64,000 nucleotides of DNA, taken from the NCBI GenBank assembly GCA_945901855.1, contig CAMDLT010000012.1:25428-89427 (forward strand), given 5' to 3'. The position numbers and the translations under genes were made by a program. Below are positions 26,719 to 36,403 of this stretch, one piece after another. The DNA comes from Asaia bogorensis (GTDB lineage: Bacteria > Pseudomonadota > Alphaproteobacteria > CACIAM-22H2). The notes beneath the pieces were generated by a model, which searched no databases, had not been told where the DNA came from, and worked only from the letters and a program-made list of their open reading frames with translations. Each line of letters starts with the position of its first letter. Within the stretch, counting starts at the first letter, position 1.

Positions 26719-28068
26719 ATGAGCAAACTCGACAAGCTGGCGCAAATCGGCGCGCTTGCAACGGTGGCGGTGCTGGGTGCCGCGGCGCCCGCCTTCGCCC
26801 AAGACACCCCGAAGGTCGATACCGGCGATGCCGCTTGGATGCTGACCTCGACGGCCCTCGTGCTGATGATGACGATTCCGGGTCTGGCCCTGTTTTACGC
26901 CGGCATGGTGCGCAAGAAAAACGTGCTGGCGACCATGATGCAGTCGTTCGCGATCGTGGCGCTCGTCACGGTGCTGTGGATGGTCGTGGGCTATTCGCTG
27001 GCGTTCGGCGAGGGCAACGCCTATGTCGGCGACTTCTCGCGCTTCTTCCTCGCTGGCATGGTGTGGGATGCGCCCTTCACGCTGGGTTCGGGCGATAGCG
27101 CCATCGCCCTCACGATCCCGGAACCCATCTTCATGATGTTCCAGATGACCTTTGCGATCATCACGCCCGCGTTGATCTGCGGCGCGTTCGCGGATCGCAT
27201 GAAGTTTTCGGCGATGCTGTGGTTCGTCGGTCTGTGGTCGGTGCTGATCTATTCGCCGGTCGCGCACTGGGTGTGGCATCCGAACGGCTTTATCTTCGCG
27301 CTGGGCGCGCTCGATTTCGCGGGCGGCACGGTCGTGCACATCAATGCCGGCATTGCGGGTCTGGTCGCGGCGATCGTGCTGGGCAAGCGCAAGGGCTACG
27401 GCACCGAAAACTTCTCGCCCTACAATCTGGTGCTGGCCGTGATCGGTGCCTCGCTGCTGTGGGTGGGTTGGTTCGGGTTCAATGCAGGCTCGGCCGGTGC
27501 GGCCGGTGCACGCGCGGGCATGGCAATGGCGGTCACGCAGATCGCCACGGCCGGTGCGGCACTCGCGTGGATGTTCGCCGAGTGGGCCACCCGCGGCAAG
27601 CCGTCGGTGCTGGGCGTGATTTCGGGCGCGGTCGCAGGGCTTGTTGCGATCACGCCGGCGTCCGGCTTCGTGTTTCCGGGCGGCGCGCTGGTCATCGGCA
27701 TCGTCGCGGGCATCGTGTGCTTCTGGGCTTCGACCAGCCTCAAGCGCGCGCTCGGCTACGACGACTCGCTCGACGTGTTCGGCGTGCACTGCGTGGGCGG
27801 GATCGTCGGCGCGCTTCTGACCGGCGTGTTCGCGATCGGCGTGCTGTCGGCCTCGGCTGCGACGCCGGACGGCTACGGCGGCCTGCTCGACGGCAATGCG
27901 GGCCAGGTGCTGCTGCAGTTCTACGCGGTCATCGCAACGCTGGTCTATTCGGGCGTCGGTTCGTACGTGCTGCTCAAGGTCGTCGATCTGATCGTGGGTC
28001 TGCGCGTTTCGGAAGAAGCCGAACGCGACGGTCTCGACCTGTCGCTGCACGGCGAAAGCGTCCAGTAA
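26719..28068 (+). CDS. amtB: Ammonium transporter
   Basis: A 449-residue Amt channel with an N-terminal signal (ending near PAFAQ) and about eleven membrane helices. Conserved features are GLALFYAGMVRKKNVL, the Phe/His pore segments PVAHWVW and GGTVVHINAGIAGL (first pore histidine), and DVFGVHCVGGIVGALLTG (second pore histidine). The cytoplasmic C-terminal tail that docks GlnK is present (GLRVSEEAERDGLDLSLHGE). It imports ammonium under nitrogen limitation. Confidence 0.96.
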   Translation: MSKLDKLAQIGALATVAVLGAAAPAFAQDTPKVDTGDAAWMLTSTALVLMMTIPGLALFYAGMVRKKNVLATMMQSFAIVALVTVLWMVVGYSLAFGEGNAYVGDFSRFFLAGMVWDAPFTLGSGDSAIALTIPEPIFMMFQMTFAIITPALICGAFADRMKFSAMLWFVGLWSVLIYSPVAHWVWHPNGFIFALGALDFAGGTVVHINAGIAGLVAAIVLGKRKGYGTENFSPYNLVLAVIGASLLWVGWFGFNAGSAGAAGARAGMAMAVTQIATAGAALAWMFAEWATRGKPSVLGVISGAVAGLVAITPASGFVFPGGALVIGIVAGIVCFWASTSLKRALGYDDSLDVFGVHCVGGIVGALLTGVFAIGVLSASAATPDGYGGLLDGNAGQVLLQFYAVIATLVYSGVGSYVLLKVVDLIVGLRVSEEAERDGLDLSLHGESVQ

Positions 28069-28094
28069 ACGCGTCGCCTTTCGGAGGGTGCAAG

Positions 28095-28126
28095 CGGGCC
28101 GGGTGCAAACCCGGTCCGTTTCGTTT
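28095..28126 (+). terminator. Terminator after amtB
   Basis: CGGGCCGGGT pairs with ACCCGGTCCG (one G-U) around a GCAA tetraloop and is followed by TTTCGTTT. It ends at the stop codon of the convergent msbA-type gene. Confidence 0.7.
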
Positions 28127-29895
28127 CAACCCGAAGGCTCGAGGCGGGCTTGCAGCGCGTGCAGCCGCGCATAGACTCCCGCCGCTGCGGCCAGTTGCGC
28201 GTGCGTGCCGCTCTCGGCCACGCGCCCGCCCTCGATCACATAGATCAGATCGGCATCGACCACCGTCGACAGGCGGTGCGCCACGACCACGGTCGTGCGC
28301 CCCTTCATCAGCGAGGCGAGCGAGGCCTGGACGATGCGCTCGGACTCGTTGTCGAGGGCGCTGGTCGCTTCGTCGAGCAGCAGAATCGGCGCGTCCTTCA
28401 GGAACGCGCGCGCGATCGCGATGCGCTGACGCTGGCCGCCCGAGAGCTTCACGCCGCGCTCGCCGACGACGGTTGAAAACCCTTCAGGCAGCGCGTCGAC
28501 GAATTCGATAGCGCCCGCCGCGCGCGCCGCCGCGCGAATGTCCGCTTCGCTCGCATCCGGCTTGCCGTAGGCGATGTTGGCGCGGATCGTGTCGTGGAAC
28601 AGGCTCGTCTCCTGCGTCACCAGGGCGATATGGCCGCGCAGCGATTCGAGCTTGATGTCGCGAATGTCGAAGCCGTCGATGCGGATGCTGCCCGTTTCGA
28701 TGTCGTAGAAGCGCGGCAGCAGATTGAGCAGCGTCGTCTTGCCCCCGCCCGAGGGCCCGACAAGCGCCACGGTCTTACCGGCAGGCACGTGGATATCGAT
28801 GCCGTCGAGCGCGCTGCGGTCGGGCCGATAGCGGAAGCCGACATTCTGGAAGCGCAGATCGCCGCGCACGGCCGGCAGCCCCACCGCCCCCGGTCGGTCC
28901 ACGATCTGGGCTTGCATGTCTTCAAGCGCAAAGACGCGCGCCGCCGCCGCGAGCCCTTCTTGCAGCGTGGTGTTGAGGTTGGCGAGGCTCTTGACCGGCT
29001 GGTAGGCCAGCAGCAAGGCCGTGATGAAAGAAAAGAACGTGCCGGGCGTGGTCGCCCCTTCGATGACCCGAAACCCGCCGTAGAAAATCACCAGGGCGAT
29101 CGCAACCGAGCCCAGCGTCTCCATGATCGGCGAGGCCGCCGAGCGCGTGCGCGCGCCCTTGTGCGTGAGCTCGAAAATCCGCTCGGTCGACAGTTTGGCC
29201 TTGGCGGTCTCGGCCGCTTCCATGCCGTAGGCCTTGACGTGGCGAATGCCCTGGAAGGCCTCGTCGATCAGCGAAACGAAACCGCCGATTTCGCCCTGCA
29301 TCGAGGTCGAGACTTTGCGCATGCGTTTGCCGAGTTTGACGATCGGCAAGATGGCGACCGGAAAAACGACAAATGCCACCAGCGCCATCTGCCAGTCTTG
29401 GTAGAACATCAGCGCCACCAGAAAGACGACCGTCAGCGCGTCCTTGGTGATGCCCGTGATCGCCTGGGTAATCGCCTGGCGCATCAAGCCGACATCGTGG
29501 GAAAGCCGCACGGCAAGCTTCGAGGACGAGTTTTCGTTGAAAAACGCCAAGTCCGCGCGCACGGTTTGCGCAAACAGCTTGGTCTGCAAATCGGCGATAA
29601 TGCGCTGGCTGACAAAATTGAGCAAAATGCCCTGCGCGTAGCTCGACAGGCCCTTGACCAGCGCTGCCAGCACGACGATGCCCGGAATGATGTAGAGCAT
29701 CGCCGAATTGCGTTCGACAAACACTTTGTCGAGCACGGGCTCCATCATCCAGGCATTCAGCGCGGTCGCACCGGCCGTCAGCGCCATGCACATGGCGGCG
29801 AGTGCGAGGCGCTTCCAGTGCCGACGCACGTGGCGATCCAGCAAGCGCCTGACAAGCGCCTTGGTGGATTGGTCGGCAAGCAGCGGAATTTCCAT
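28126..29895 (-). CDS. msbA: MsbA-type lipid A / polysaccharide ABC exporter
   Basis: A 589-residue half-transporter: six membrane helices (residues about 25-320) fused to an ATPase. The ATPase is intact: Walker A GPSGGGKTT, Q-loop VTQETSLF, signature LSGGQRQ, Walker B ILLLDEATSALD and H-loop AHRLSTV. MsbA-like features include QTVRADLAFFNENSSSKL and GIRHVKAYG. The ATG at 29895 is one nucleotide after the stop of the upstream glycosyltransferase, so both are one operon and probably serve lipopolysaccharide or exopolysaccharide export. An extended reading frame beyond 29895 overlaps the transferase and is not used. Confidence 0.88.
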   Translation of the reverse strand: MEIPLLADQSTKALVRRLLDRHVRRHWKRLALAAMCMALTAGATALNAWMMEPVLDKVFVERNSAMLYIIPGIVVLAALVKGLSSYAQGILLNFVSQRIIADLQTKLFAQTVRADLAFFNENSSSKLAVRLSHDVGLMRQAITQAITGITKDALTVVFLVALMFYQDWQMALVAFVVFPVAILPIVKLGKRMRKVSTSMQGEIGGFVSLIDEAFQGIRHVKAYGMEAAETAKAKLSTERIFELTHKGARTRSAASPIMETLGSVAIALVIFYGGFRVIEGATTPGTFFSFITALLLAYQPVKSLANLNTTLQEGLAAAARVFALEDMQAQIVDRPGAVGLPAVRGDLRFQNVGFRYRPDRSALDGIDIHVPAGKTVALVGPSGGGKTTLLNLLPRFYDIETGSIRIDGFDIRDIKLESLRGHIALVTQETSLFHDTIRANIAYGKPDASEADIRAAARAAGAIEFVDALPEGFSTVVGERGVKLSGGQRQRIAIARAFLKDAPILLLDEATSALDNESERIVQASLASLMKGRTTVVVAHRLSTVVDADLIYVIEGGRVAESGTHAQLAAAAGVYARLHALQARLEPSG

Positions 29896-29896
29896 G

Positions 29897-31036
29897 CTAC
29901 CTCGTGCGCAGCGGAATGTCGGTGGCGCAAGCGCGCCGGAACGCGGCTTCCATCGCGTCGGCGAACTGTGCTTCGCCATAGCGTTTGCTGGCCCACGCTT
30001 TCGCGGCGGTGCCGAGGCTCGCTGCATATTGCGGGCTTGCGATCAGATGTTCGATCGCTTCGGCCAAGGCCCGCGCATTGCCGGGCGGATAGAGCATTCC
30101 CGTGCGGCCGTGTTCGATGAGTTCGGGGATCCCGCCCGCATCGGTCGCAACGATCGGCACGCCCGTGCGCATTGCCTCGATCGTCACGCGGCCGAGCCCT
30201 TCGCAGCGCGAGGTCACAAGAATGGCATTTGCCTGCTGCAAGCGCGCCGCCACGCCGTCCACATGGCCATGGAAATGCACGCGATCGGCAAGTCCAAGCG
30301 TTTCGGCGCGCGCCTGCAGTTTGCCCGCGTAACCGCGCCCGCCCGTACCATAGATATGCAAGTGGACGTCGCTGGTATGCAATTGCCCCATCGCGTCGAT
30401 CGCGTCCATCTGGCCCTTTTGCGGACTGAGCGAGCCCGCCAGCACCGCATGGAATCCGCCCGCCGGTTTGAAGGGCGGCGCCGTACACGGTGGGCTGATT
30501 TTGATATGGTAGTCAATATGCACCTGCTTGTGGGCGCCGATATAGGGCGCCCATCTGGTGCCGATCGCCCGGGAGGGCACCAAGGCCAAAACGCAGCGTT
30601 GGTCCATCAGCCAGCCCGTAAACTTCCAGCCAAAATCGAAGGCCAGCCGGTGGTCTTCCCAGACAAACTCCTGCAGCCACCATACATGGCGCGTCGAGGT
30701 CGCCGCCGCTGCCGCACCGCCAATCCCGATCCTCGCCGAGTTCGAGACGACCAGATCCGGCGCGATCGCGCGGACGGCATTGACGAGGGCCGGGATCGCG
30801 CGCCAATTCGCCCAGATATTGCGAAAGCGGCGCCGTCCCTTGGTTGAAGTCCAATGCGGCAAGGGCAGCGCTTTCCACGGCACCCCGCGCTGCGTCAAGG
30901 CGGCGGACAGCGTGCCCGCCTGCGGAACCAGGGCCACAAATACAAATCCGCGCCCTTGCAGCGCATCGATCGTCTCGATGATTGGTAAGGTCGCCCCGCC
31001 CAGATCGCGATCATGCAGCACAAATAAAACTTTCAT
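29897..31036 (-). CDS. GT4-family glycosyltransferase
   Basis: A 379-residue GT-B fold glycosyltransferase starting MKVLFVLHDRDLGGATLP. The C-terminal donor-binding half has VLAGSLSPQKGQMDAIDA and the EX7E-type segment CEGLGRVTIEAMRTGVP followed by ATDAGGIPELIEHG. It likely adds a sugar to a lipid-linked surface glycan that the adjacent exporter transports. Acceptor and sugar cannot be predicted. Three-codon-upstream alternatives exist (MWEKTG); the ATG at 31036 fits the family best. Confidence 0.85.
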   Translation of the reverse strand: MKVLFVLHDRDLGGATLPIIETIDALQGRGFVFVALVPQAGTLSAALTQRGVPWKALPLPHWTSTKGRRRFRNIWANWRAIPALVNAVRAIAPDLVVSNSARIGIGGAAAAATSTRHVWWLQEFVWEDHRLAFDFGWKFTGWLMDQRCVLALVPSRAIGTRWAPYIGAHKQVHIDYHIKISPPCTAPPFKPAGGFHAVLAGSLSPQKGQMDAIDAMGQLHTSDVHLHIYGTGGRGYAGKLQARAETLGLADRVHFHGHVDGVAARLQQANAILVTSRCEGLGRVTIEAMRTGVPIVATDAGGIPELIEHGRTGMLYPPGNARALAEAIEHLIASPQYAASLGTAAKAWASKRYGEAQFADAMEAAFRRACATDIPLRTR

Positions 31037-31082
31037 CCCGGTCTTTTCCCACACTTCGACAAGAAATTCCCGACAATCCTAA

Positions 31083-31382
31083 CCCCCTAGAATTGGTACC
31101 GTTGGGGCCTGCATCAAAACCGGCAACAACATCCAATATCAGGAGGTTAACCTGATTTGTTCTTCTCTTGTTTCCGTGCTGCTGGGCGACTCGGCGCGAC
31201 TCGGTTATTTCGTAGAGAACATCGCATCGACCCGCTAGCACAGGTATGGCAGTCGCTCTTAATCTTGTACTTTAAGAGTGGCCGGGTTATTGTTGTTTCA
31301 TATTTGTACCCCAGGTTTCTGGACCTGGGGCGACCGGCGTTATACGCAAAATCTTGTAGTTCACCCTTGGCCTTGGTCCGAC
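31083..31382. other. Intergenic region rich in inverted repeats
   Basis: No gene is recognisable in these 300 bp between a minus-strand and a plus-strand gene. It contains the palindrome AGGTTAACCT (31144-31153), a CTCTTAA/TTAAGAG inverted repeat (31256-31262 and 31272-31278) and a perfect CCCCAGGT/ACCTGGGG hairpin (31309-31316 and 31323-31330). Composition is less GC-rich than the flanking genes. Confidence 0.7.
31265..31293 (+). promoter_or_regulatory. Candidate promoter of the aminotransferase gene
   Basis: TTGTAC (31265-31270), a 17-bp spacer and TATTGT (31288-31293). The -35 box lies inside the CTCTTAA/TTAAGAG inverted repeat, which would make that repeat a possible operator. Confidence 0.45.
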
Positions 31383-32591
31383 ATGCTGAACGAGCGACTT
31401 GCCCACCTCAACGATTACCCGTTTGCCCGTTTGGCAGCGCTGATTGCCGACGTGACGCCGCGCGCCAACGAAGCGCCGATCGCGATGTCGGTCGGCGACC
31501 CGCAGCACCAGCCGCCGCCGTTCGCGGCCGAAATCGTCGCCAAGAATTTCGACAAATGGAACGCCTATCCGCCGCTCAACGGCACGCCCGAGTTGCGCCA
31601 AGCAATCGTGGGCTGGCTCGAGCGGCGTTTCAAACTGGCGGGCGGCACGATCGATTTCGAAACCCAGCTTGCGACCGTAGCCGGAGCGCGCGAAGGCCTG
31701 TTTATTGCGGCAATGCTGGCGGTCGGGGCGCACAAAGGCGGCAAGCAGCCCGTGGCTTTGATGCCCAACCCGCTCTATCAAATCTATTACGGGGCGGCGA
31801 TCGCGGCGGGGGCCGAGCCGGTCTTTTTGTCGGCCACGCGCCAAACCGGTTTTCTGCCCGATCTCGACGCGATTCCGCACGATACGTTGGCGCGGACGGC
31901 AATCTTCTATCTGTGCTCGCCCGGCAACCCGCAGGGCGCCATTGCGTCGCGCGACTACATCGCCAAGGCGATCGGTTTGGCGCGCGAACACGATTTTCTG
32001 CTGGTCCTCGACGAATGCTATTGCGAGCTCTATTACGGCGATGTGGTGCCGCCCGGCGGCATCGAAGTCGCCTACGCGATGGGCCGCGGACCGCAGGGCC
32101 ACGCGCTCGACAATGTCATGAGCTTCCATACGCTCTCCAAACGCAGCTCGGCCGCTGGCATGCGCTCGGGCTTTGCGGTCGGTGCACCCAATGCCATCGC
32201 CACGCTCAATCGTCTGCGCAGCTATTCGTGCGCGGCGCAGCCCGTGCCGATCCAAGCAGCCTCCGCCGCCTTGTGGCGCGACGAGGCGCACGCGATCGAA
32301 ACGCGCGCTCTTTACAAGGCCAAGTTCGATGTCGCCCAAAAACTGCTGGGCGGCCACAAAGGCTACTACCCGCCGCAAGCGGGCATGTTTTTGTGGATCG
32401 ACGTTGGCGACGGCGAAGCCGTAACGCGCCGTCTGTGGGAGGAAGCCGCCATCAAAGTGCTTCCCGGCCGCTATTTGACGAAGAGCGAACCGGACGGGCA
32501 AAATTTCGGCGCGCCTTATATCCGCATTGCGCTGGTGCACGAACAAGAGACGGTCGAACGCGCGCTGCAGCGCGTCGCCGCTTTGCTTTAG
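31383..32591 (+). CDS. dapC: PLP-dependent aminotransferase, probable N-succinyldiaminopimelate aminotransferase
   Basis: A 402-residue class I/II aminotransferase. The N-terminus LNERLAHLNDYPFARLAALI and SVGDPQHQPP are characteristic of the DapC-type enzymes of alphaproteobacteria; the PLP-lysine is in SFHTLSKRSSAAGMRSGF, and LCSPGNPQGA and LVLDECYCELYY provide the cofactor Asn and Asp. It would catalyse a step of lysine and meso-diaminopimelate synthesis. The frame is open 35 codons further upstream, but ATG 31383 matches family starts. It precedes ftsK by 9 nt and is probably co-transcribed with it. Confidence 0.82.
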   Translation: MLNERLAHLNDYPFARLAALIADVTPRANEAPIAMSVGDPQHQPPPFAAEIVAKNFDKWNAYPPLNGTPELRQAIVGWLERRFKLAGGTIDFETQLATVAGAREGLFIAAMLAVGAHKGGKQPVALMPNPLYQIYYGAAIAAGAEPVFLSATRQTGFLPDLDAIPHDTLARTAIFYLCSPGNPQGAIASRDYIAKAIGLAREHDFLLVLDECYCELYYGDVVPPGGIEVAYAMGRGPQGHALDNVMSFHTLSKRSSAAGMRSGFAVGAPNAIATLNRLRSYSCAAQPVPIQAASAALWRDEAHAIETRALYKAKFDVAQKLLGGHKGYYPPQAGMFLWIDVGDGEAVTRRLWEEAAIKVLPGRYLTKSEPDGQNFGAPYIRIALVHEQETVERALQRVAALL

Positions 32592-32600
32592 GGGACAACG

Positions 32601-35036
32601 ATGGCGATCGCGACACGGATTACCACTGGCCTGTTTCCCGACGGCGCGGGCGCATTCGTGCGCAAGCGACTGGCCGAGATCGCCGGCGCCGCGTTGGTCG
32701 TGGCGAGCCTGCTGATCGCGGCTGCGCTTGCAAGCTACGATCCGGCCGATCCCAGCTTCAGCCACGCGACCGACCAGCGCGCGGCGAACCTGCTGGGCCT
32801 GCCCGGCGCCAGTGCTGCCGATCTGATTTTCCAGACGCTGGGCATTGCGGGCGCGCTGATCCCGGTGTCGCTGGCGGCGTGGGGCTGGCGTTTGATGCGC
32901 TCGCGCAACCTGCCGCTGTGGTGGCTGCGCATCGCGCTTTTGCCGGTCTGCGTGCTGCTGGCGGCGATGGCGCTGTCGACTTGGACGCCGCCCGCCGACT
33001 GGCCGCGACCGCTAGATACCGGGCTTGGCGGCGTGGTTGGACGGCTGTTTTTGTCCGGCATGCTGGCGCTGGGCGCCGATTTTGGCGTCGGCGCCAACAT
33101 GCTGGCGATGGCCGCAACAAGCCTTGCGGCCGTCGCATTCGTGTTCGTGCTCGCGATTACGTGGGGCGAATATCGCACAGCCGCCACGACCAGCGGGTGG
33201 ATCGCGCGCAACGCGGGCAAAGCGACCGCCGCTTGCTATATCGCGACGGCTGCGCTGATCGCCAAGTTGCGTGTCGGCGATCCTGCCAAGGCGCGCGCCA
33301 AGGAAAAACAAGATTTGAAGCGCAGCCGCTACGAGCCCTCGCTCGACGGCACCCCCGACGCGGCTCCGCAAATCGTCGACCCGCCGGTCGCAGTCGAGCC
33401 GGAAAAACCGCGTCCGGCCCCGGCAGACCTGGTCGAGCGCGCAGCGCCGAGCGAAAAGGCGAAGACGGACATCAAGAAAAAACCAAAACAAGCCGCACTC
33501 GATCTGGCGGTGCAGGGCGCGTACCAAGCGCCGTCGATCGACCTGCTGTCGAAGCCCAAGATCGCCAAGCTGGTCGCCGTCGACGAAAGCGCTTTGGCGC
33601 AGAACGCGCGCCTGCTCGAAGGCGTGCTCGACGATTACGGCGTCAAGGGGCAGATCGTCAAAGTGCGCCCCGGACCGGTTGTAACCCTCTACGAACTCGA
33701 ACCTGCGCCGGGCACCAAGGCCGCGCGCGTGGTGGGGCTGGCGGACGACATTGCGCGTTCGATGTCGGCGCTGGCGGTGCGCGTGGCCGTGGTACCGGGT
33801 CGCAACGTGATCGGCATTGAATTGCCCAACGCGTCGCGCGAAACGGTGTTCTTGCGCGATCTGCTGGAGCAGACGATCGAAGACAAACAGGCGGGCTTGA
33901 GCCTGGTGCTGGGCCGCGACATTGGCGGGGGGCCGATCATCGTCGATCTGGCGCGCATGCCCCATCTTTTGATCGCGGGCACGACCGGGTCGGGCAAGTC
34001 GGTCGCCATCAACACGATGATCTTGTCGCTGCTCTACCGGATGTCGCCGGGCGAATGCCGCTTCATCATGATCGATCCCAAGATGATCGAGTTGTCGGCC
34101 TATGACGGGATCCCGCATCTGCTCTCGCCGGTCGTAACCGACCCCAAGAAGGCGGTCGTGGCGCTCAAATGGACCGTGCGCGAGATGGAAAACCGCTATC
34201 GCGCCATGTCGAAATTGGGCGTGCGCAACATTGCGGGCTACAACCAGCGTTTGGCCGAAGCGCAGAAAAGCGGCGAAGCGCTGACGCGCAAAGTGCAGAC
34301 CGGGTTCGACGAAAGCGGCAAGCCGGTGTTCGAAGACCAGCCGCTCGACACCACGCCGCTGCCGTTTATCGTCGTGGTCGTCGACGAAATGGCCGACCTC
34401 ATGCTCGTGGCGGGCAAAGACGTGGAATGGGCCGTGCAGCGGCTGGCGCAGATGGCGCGCGCTGCCGGCATTCACATCTTGATGGCAACGCAGCGCCCGT
34501 CGGTCGACGTGATCACGGGCACGATCAAGGCCAATTTCCCCACGCGCATATCCTTCCAGGTCACCAGCAAGATCGACAGCCGCACGATTTTGGGCGAGCA
34601 AGGGGCCGAGCAACTGCTGGGCCAAGGCGACATGCTCTATATGGCGGGCGGTGGGCGCATTACGCGCGTGCACGGGCCGTTCGTGTCGGACCGCGAGGTC
34701 GAGCATGTGGTGCAGCATCTCAAAGCCCAGGGCATGCCCGCCTATATCGAAGAAGTGACCGAAGAGACCGAGGCCGACGCGTTGGCAGCGATGGGCGAGG
34801 GTGCTGCTGGCGGCGGCGAGGGCGAAGGCAGCGGCGATGCGCTCTACGACCAGGCGATCGCCTTGGTCGCGCGCGAGCGCAAATGCTCGACCAGCTTCGT
34901 GCAGCGCCATCTGCAGATCGGCTACAACCGCGCGGCGCGCATCGTCGAGCGCATGGAAGCCGACGGCGTCGTCAGTGCGGCCAACCATGTCGGCAAACGC
35001 GAAGTGCTGGCCCCGAAGGGCGAATACGCCGGATGA
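32601..35036 (+). CDS. ftsK: DNA translocase FtsK
   Basis: An 811-residue septal DNA pump that clears and aligns chromosomes at division. Order: about four membrane helices in residues 20-215; a short Pro/Lys-rich linker to about 310; the motor with Walker [10 protein letters not shown] near residue 459 and Walker [13 protein letters not shown] near 592; and the C-terminal gamma winged-helix domain ([20 protein letters not shown]) that reads KOPS-type sites. The linker is much shorter than in E. coli, as in many alphaproteobacteria. Its last 14 nt form one copy of a direct repeat that recurs at 36390. Confidence 0.95.
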   Translation: MAIATRITTGLFPDGAGAFVRKRLAEIAGAALVVASLLIAAALASYDPADPSFSHATDQRAANLLGLPGASAADLIFQTLGIAGALIPVSLAAWGWRLMRSRNLPLWWLRIALLPVCVLLAAMALSTWTPPADWPRPLDTGLGGVVGRLFLSGMLALGADFGVGANMLAMAATSLAAVAFVFVLAITWGEYRTAATTSGWIARNAGKATAACYIATAALIAKLRVGDPAKARAKEKQDLKRSRYEPSLDGTPDAAPQIVDPPVAVEPEKPRPAPADLVERAAPSEKAKTDIKKKPKQAALDLAVQGAYQAPSIDLLSKPKIAKLVAVDESALAQNARLLEGVLDDYGVKGQIVKVRPGPVVTLYELEPAPGTKAARVVGLADDIARSMSALAVRVAVVPGRNVIGIELPNASRETVFLRDLLEQTIEDKQAGLSLVLGRDIGGGPIIVDLARMPHLLIAGTTGSGKSVAINTMILSLLYRMSPGECRFIMIDPKMIELSAYDGIPHLLSPVVTDPKKAVVALKWTVREMENRYRAMSKLGVRNIAGYNQRLAEAQKSGEALTRKVQTGFDESGKPVFEDQPLDTTPLPFIVVVVDEMADLMLVAGKDVEWAVQRLAQMARAAGIHILMATQRPSVDVITGTIKANFPTRISFQVTSKIDSRTILGEQGAEQLLGQGDMLYMAGGGRITRVHGPFVSDREVEHVVQHLKAQGMPAYIEEVTEETEADALAAMGEGAAGGGEGEGSGDALYDQAIALVARERKCSTSFVQRHLQIGYNRAARIVERMEADGVVSAANHVGKREVLAPKGEYAG
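35023..35036 (+). repeat. Direct repeat, left copy, at the ftsK 3' end
   Basis: AATACGCCGGATGA, which contains the ftsK stop codon. It matches 13 of 14 bases of the copy at 36390-36403, and the two copies exactly bracket the low-GC two-gene module. Confidence 0.6.
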
Positions 35037-35114
35037 AATGGTGTTAAGCCTAGTCAATCCAGTCGAGATACCGTATCACCTCAGGATTGCAACTAAGCTC
35101 GACGAGGCGTCTTG

Positions 35115-35588
35115 ATGCGAGTCCGCCGTCTGGTAAAGCGACTAAAAGTCGCTGGTGAAGATACAGGCTGGAAGATCGGCGACCTGCCGCCGCGTTATTG
35201 CCCGGTCCATGTAAAGACGAGGCCGATGGCAAATGGATGGCGTTGGCGGTCGCTGCGGGCCGAGCATCTTGGAGCACCGTTTTGCGTAGTCGCGCTTTGT
35301 CGCTCTGGACGCGGCACGCAGCAGGCCCTTTTGTTGAAGGAGGTCCGAAATCAAGAGTGGTCGTTGGTTGCACGTTTTGAACAACATTCTTCGCATCCCG
35401 GCCTTCATCTCCACTCGCACTGCGAACGTTCTGGCGTCGAGGTCGGCGGAGTTGGTTTTGATGGTCTTGTGCGCATTCCGCCGGTAGGATCGCCTCATCG
35501 TCGAACGGTAAACCTCACCGACGAAATGTTTTGGAATAAGGCATTGAAGTTTTTCGGGGTCGAAGCCAAGAAGGGGCCTTTGCTGTGA
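35115..35588 (+). CDS. Unknown protein, first gene of a two-gene module
   Basis: A 157-residue protein I do not recognise. The ATG at 35115 (a TTG codon directly precedes it) has GAGG 7 nt upstream. It is basic at the N-terminus (MRVRRLVKRLK), has a central histidine-rich segment FEQHSSHPGLHLHSHCERSG and no signal peptide or membrane helix. Its stop overlaps the next start as GTGA, so the two proteins are translationally coupled, which suggests they act together. Codon use and base composition are less GC-rich than ftsK and the tct genes on either side, pointing to recent acquisition. Confidence 0.7.
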   Translation: MRVRRLVKRLKVAGEDTGWKIGDLPPRYCPVHVKTRPMANGWRWRSLRAEHLGAPFCVVALCRSGRGTQQALLLKEVRNQEWSLVARFEQHSSHPGLHLHSHCERSGVEVGGVGFDGLVRIPPVGSPHRRTVNLTDEMFWNKALKFFGVEAKKGPLL

Positions 35589-36391
35589 TAGAGATTGCAG
35601 CGCTTAAAACCCAGCTGTGCAGCCAGTTCTGCGACGGATTTCGAATCGCATCCGTGCCCGACGGGCTGTCGATCGCGGCGCCGTTCGAAGACAATTCTGG
35701 AGATCCAATCACTTTTTTCTTGCTCGAAGAAGATGGCGGATTTCGACTCGCTGATGACGGCGAGTATTTGCCGCGCTTATACGCATCTGGAATTGACATA
35801 AAGACCGGCACGCGCCGAAAGATGCTTGATGCGATCCTTGGAGAAGCCCGAGCGCATCTGGATGAAGACTCGTTAGAGGTCCGCAGCGAGTTTTTTTTGG
35901 CAACTGGCAATGCCGGTATTGCAGCTCAGTCCGTAAAATTTCTGTCTTCTTTGATTCGTCTGCGGGACGTGTCGCTTCTCACCCGCGATGCGATCGAATC
36001 AACATTTCGCGAAGATGTCGCGGCAGCGATTCGGCGGCAAATAGGTACACACGCAAATCTCAATTTTAACGAATCGATCACCGCCGATTTGAGCGAGTTT
36101 CCATGCGATATGGTGGTTCGCCCCAAAAACGAAAATGGGGTTCCTGCGGCAGTATACTTGGCAACTTCGACAGAACGCCTCAACGAAGCGCTTTTGTTGC
36201 ATTTGGAAGCCGAAAGGAAAAAGCGTACTGATTTTGCAGTCATTGCCATGATTGAAGATCCGGAAATGACTGCGATCAGCCGCAAGAAATTCCAGCGTGC
36301 CCAAAATCGCGGACTGTCTGTCTCGATTTTTCGCGGTGATGAGGACGAGGCGGTCGGGCGAATCCAAAAAGCCATGCGTTTAGCAGTCTAA
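35585..36391 (+). CDS. DUF1828 domain protein
   Basis: A 268-residue protein whose first 95 residues match the DUF1828 pattern: FCDGFRIASVPDGLSIAAPF, then ITFFLLEEDGGFRLADDGEYL and LYASGIDIKTGTRRKML. The C-terminal half (from about residue 150) contains NLNFNESITADLSEF and a segment MVVRPKNENGVPAAVYLATSTE resembling a nuclease-like or DUF1829-like fold, but I cannot name catalytic residues with confidence. DUF1828 proteins are uncharacterised and occur in bacteria and phages. The GTG start overlaps the upstream gene. Visibly lower GC than the window average supports horizontal transfer. Confidence 0.72.
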   Translation: MIEIAALKTQLCSQFCDGFRIASVPDGLSIAAPFEDNSGDPITFFLLEEDGGFRLADDGEYLPRLYASGIDIKTGTRRKMLDAILGEARAHLDEDSLEVRSEFFLATGNAGIAAQSVKFLSSLIRLRDVSLLTRDAIESTFREDVAAAIRRQIGTHANLNFNESITADLSEFPCDMVVRPKNENGVPAAVYLATSTERLNEALLLHLEAERKKRTDFAVIAMIEDPEMTAISRKKFQRAQNRGLSVSIFRGDEDEAVGRIQKAMRLAV

Positions 36392-36403
36392 TACGCTGGA
36401 TGA
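36390..36403 (+). repeat. Direct repeat, right copy, after the DUF1828 gene
   Basis: AATACGCTGGATGA, overlapping the DUF1828 stop codon by its first two bases. One mismatch from the copy at the ftsK 3' end. Confidence 0.6.

Noticed and set aside
28594..30120. A 508-codon plus-strand frame across the msbA-type gene.
   Set aside because: Translation is a charged shadow; the opposite strand has all exporter motifs.
33012..35057. A 681-codon antisense frame across ftsK.
   Set aside because: Shadow of the ftsK reading frame; no recognisable domain.
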